DNA from: a virus | Reading direction: 5' to 3' (one strand) | DNA length: 22,529 bases | IMG/VR virus record: IMGVR_UViG_3300024518_002045 | Span: 1 to 22,529 of that record | Shown here: positions 20,106 to 22,529 of the stretch, piece by piece | Position numbering within the stretch: the stretch's first letter is position 1 | Layout of the letters: every line of letters starts with the position of its first letter | Position numbers and translations under genes: made by a program | The notes under the pieces: generated by a model | Databases searched by the model: none | The model's input: the letters and a program-made list of their open reading frames with translations, nothing else | Told to the model about the DNA's origin: nothing

Positions 20106-22529
20106 ATGGCAAGTGCAACAGAGCTAGAAAGATTGGTGGTCAAGCTAGTCGGCGACGACAGCGACTACCAGAAGACGCTCAAGCACGCTGAACAGGCGAC
20201 GCGGTCGTCAGTCGGAGCCATCAACAACCAACTAGGTCAATCGGCCAAACAGTTCAACACAGCCGGCCGCGAGATCGACCAGATGGGTCGGTACGTGAAG
20301 TCCTCAACTGGAGCACTCGGGGGCTTCGGTAGTGGGCTGGCCGGAGTTGGGCAACAACTGTCCAAGGTCGGTGCTGGCATCTCCAGCATGGGACGAAAGC
20401 TCACGCTCTTTGTCACAGGTCCCCTTGCCGCATTTGCCGCGTTCTCTGTCAAGGCGTACTCGGACTTCGATAGCGCCATGACCAAGTCCACCGCGATCAT
20501 GAGCGGGGTCACAGACTCACTACGAAAGGACATGGAAACGACTGCGATGGCGTTGTCGGGATCGACCATCACAGCGCCAAAGGATCTCGCCGATGCCTAC
20601 TTCTTCCTGGCCAGTGCCGGGTTCGATGCGACGGAGAGTATCGCAGCTCTCGACAAGGTGAACAACTTCGCCATCGCGGGCATGTTCGATATGGCTACCG
20701 CGACCGACCTGTTGACGGATGCTCAGTCAGCCCTCGGTCTCAACACAGGCACCACCGAACAGAAGATGCGGAACATGGTCCGTGTCTCAGACGCCATGGT
20801 GCGAGCCAATACGCTGGCTAACGCAACGGTGGAACAATTCTCCATAGCACTCACCAGCAAAGCCGGCGCCTCGATGAAGGCGTTCAACAAGGACGTAGAG
20901 GAAGGTCTCGCGGTCCTGGCTGCGTTCGCCGACCAAGGCGTGAAAGCGCAACTGGCCGGTAATCAACTGGACCGGATTATCAGACTGCTCTCCAAGTCGA
21001 GCAGCGAGAACGCAGACGCCCACAAGGAACTCGGCTTCCGCGTATTCGACGCACAAGGGAAGATGAGAAACCTCGGCGACATCGTGGGGAACCTCGAAGG
21101 CGTCCTCGAAGGTATGAGCGATGAGCTGAAGGTCGCGACACTGGCACAACTAGGCTTCGACGCTCGCGTACAGCAAGCCATCCTACCACTGCTCGGAACC
21201 AGTGGGGCCATCAAGAAGTACGAAGAGCAGTTGCGGTCCGCGTCGGGGTTCACCAAAGACGTAGCCGGCAAGCAGATGGCAAGCTTCGCCAGTCAAATGA
21301 AGATCCTAAAGAACCAGATCACCATCGTGGCGACAGAGGTCGGAGCGATACTGGCTCCCGCCCTACTGTGGATCAACGAGAAGATCAAGATCGGGATCAA
21401 GTGGTGGCGTCAGCTGAGCGACACAACCAAGAAATGGATTGTAGGCATCGCGGCAGCGGTCGCAGCGATTGGGCCTCTGTTGGTGGTGATTGGTGGCGTC
21501 ATTGCAGCCATAGGTTCCTTGGTCGGCATTGTCGCGTTCTTCGTAGCAATTGGCTGGGAGGTGGTATTAATCGCCGCTGCCGTTGCAGTAGGAATCGTGG
21601 TCTGGATTGCCCAGATAGCTGCAGTGGTGGCCGCGATCGGAGGACTGATCTACTGGCTCATTGGACCCGAAGGAATCAACGCCGCTTGGACAGCCGTGGT
21701 TGACTGGGTCAAGAATGCTGTGATGAAGATCGTGGGCTTTATTGCCAACCTCTCCACCAACATCAAAATCTTTCTCAAGTGGTTCCCCAAGAACTGGCAG
21801 AACGTGTTGAAGGACATGATCCAGTTGTGGGTACTGTTCCACGTGAACATGATCAAGAACGCGTTCACAATCTTGAAGACGTTGTTCCGCTTGTGGGTCG
21901 CCCTGCAGGGATGGTTCTCCAGCATCTTCAAGAAGATCTTTAGCATCGACTTCCTCAAGTGGATCTGGGCTGGTATCAAAGCAGCAGCGAAGGCGTTCCT
22001 CAACTTCGCGAAGGCAGCTTGGAAAGCCATCACAGGTATCTTCAAGAAGAAGGGCAAGAAGGTCAAGATGGACGACTTCATCGGCCAGATGGATTCGGAC
22101 TTCGAGGGCGGTGGGAAAGACTTCCTAGGCACCGCGAAGGGTATCCTACAAGACGGTCTCGGTGACATGAAGGGCCCGTTCGAAGGCTTCAAGAGCAGCA
22201 TCGAAGAAGGCCCCAAGTTCGTGTACGACATGGGCAAGAAGACTGGTGAAGCTGCCGCCGAGGGAATCAAGACGGGAGCTGAAGGCACAGCAGCCGCAGC
22301 CGAAGCGATTACGACGGGCCCATCTGAGGCCTTCCTCAAGCTGATGGGAGACATCAAGAAGTTCGAGCAGGGAATGGTCCAGTCCATTGCCACGTGGGGC
22401 ATGTCGAGTCGCGAGATTGAGATCTGGAAACTGCAGATGCGGGGTGCCACCGAGCAGCAGTTGAAGCAGGCACGCGCCCTCGACAAGCACCTGACGAAAC
22501 TCGAAGACCAGAAGAAGCTGATGACGGAA
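20106..22529 (+). CDS. Tail tape measure protein (partial, 3' end outside window)
   Basis: The first 808 residues of the protein that sets tail length. The ATG at 20106 has AAGGTTGATA upstream, and the frame stays open to the last base. The N-terminus has ELERLVVKLVGDDSDYQKTL, then a Gly/Ser/Ala-rich helix and MGRKLTLFVTGPLAAFAAFS, a phage tape measure signature. Residues about 115-330 resemble the TP901-type core: FDSAMTKSTAIMSGVTD, LADAYFFLASAGFD, then DLLTDAQSALGL. Residues about 444-520 are very hydrophobic (WIVGIAAAVAAIGPLLVVIG and more) and could insert in the host inner membrane during DNA entry. The remainder is Lys/Ala/Glu-rich helix. Confidence 0.92.
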   Translation, partial: MASATELERLVVKLVGDDSDYQKTLKHAEQATRSSVGAINNQLGQSAKQFNTAGREIDQMGRYVKSSTGALGGFGSGLAGVGQQLSKVGAGISSMGRKLTLFVTGPLAAFAAFSVKAYSDFDSAMTKSTAIMSGVTDSLRKDMETTAMALSGSTITAPKDLADAYFFLASAGFDATESIAALDKVNNFAIAGMFDMATATDLLTDAQSALGLNTGTTEQKMRNMVRVSDAMVRANTLANATVEQFSIALTSKAGASMKAFNKDVEEGLAVLAAFADQGVKAQLAGNQLDRIIRLLSKSSSENADAHKELGFRVFDAQGKMRNLGDIVGNLEGVLEGMSDELKVATLAQLGFDARVQQAILPLLGTSGAIKKYEEQLRSASGFTKDVAGKQMASFASQMKILKNQITIVATEVGAILAPALLWINEKIKIGIKWWRQLSDTTKKWIVGIAAAVAAIGPLLVVIGGVIAAIGSLVGIVAFFVAIGWEVVLIAAAVAVGIVVWIAQIAAVVAAIGGLIYWLIGPEGINAAWTAVVDWVKNAVMKIVGFIANLSTNIKIFLKWFPKNWQNVLKDMIQLWVLFHVNMIKNAFTILKTLFRLWVALQGWFSSIFKKIFSIDFLKWIWAGIKAAAKAFLNFAKAAWKAITGIFKKKGKKVKMDDFIGQMDSDFEGGGKDFLGTAKGILQDGLGDMKGPFEGFKSSIEEGPKFVYDMGKKTGEAAAEGIKTGAEGTAAAAEAITTGPSEAFLKLMGDIKKFEQGMVQSIATWGMSSREIEIWKLQMRGATEQQLKQARALDKHLTKLEDQKKLMTE

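Noticed and set aside
21650-22486. Reverse-strand reading frame (278 codons) inside the tape measure gene
   Set aside because: It is antisense to a well-supported tape measure frame and lacks domain signals.

Overview
The window is part of the late (virion) region of a tailed bacteriophage. All genes lie on the + strand and are packed tightly, many with ATGA or TGATG stop/start overlaps and most with clear Shine-Dalgarno sequences. There is one tail tube protein, no sheath gene between tail terminator and tail tube, and a long tape measure gene follows; this suggests a long non-contractile (siphovirus-type) tail. The host is probably a bacterium that uses Shine-Dalgarno initiation and has moderately GC-rich DNA. 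Nothing here names the host, and no integrase, tRNA, rRNA, CRISPR array or insertion sequence was seen.

Layout. 2-1486 is the 3' part of the large terminase, followed by a prolyl-4-hydroxylase-like 2OG-Fe(II) oxygenase, a small Zn-ribbon protein and an unknown protein. 2872-6294 holds the portal, a DUF6527-type protein, a 57-residue His/Cys-rich protein and a Mu gpF-like head morphogenesis protein. 6397-12512 is an accessory block between that minor head protein and the capsid genes. It holds a low-complexity protein, a 40-residue membrane peptide, a GT8-like glycosyltransferase, a SAM methyltransferase, a GalE-like epimerase, a small Zn-ribbon protein, a cytidylyltransferase-like protein, a one-pass membrane coiled-coil protein, an alpha/beta hydrolase, and a signal-peptide-bearing, membrane-anchored trypsin-like protease. 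12529-13389 encodes an unrecognised protein whose codon use resembles that of the capsid genes.

13470-16574 is the capsid module: a DUF2213-type prohead protease with a scaffold-like C-terminus that appears to have its own internal start, a head decoration-like protein, and a major capsid protein with an encapsulin-like pattern. 16680-18711 holds a small head protein and the connector, stopper, neck and tail terminator genes. 18727-22529 holds the tail tube, a tail assembly chaperone pair joined by a textbook -1 frameshift signal (GGGAAAC plus a GAGA-tetraloop hairpin), and the tape measure gene, which runs off the window.

How the genes work together. The virion genes give a complete packaging, capsid, neck and tail-tube pathway. 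The accessory block looks like two functional groups. One could make or modify glycans: sugar epimerase, glycosyltransferase, methyltransferase and nucleotidyltransferase. The other acts on membrane or envelope: membrane protein, esterase-like hydrolase and exported protease. No peptidoglycan-cutting enzyme was recognised in the window, so the second group is the best candidate here for an undescribed host-envelope or lysis function.
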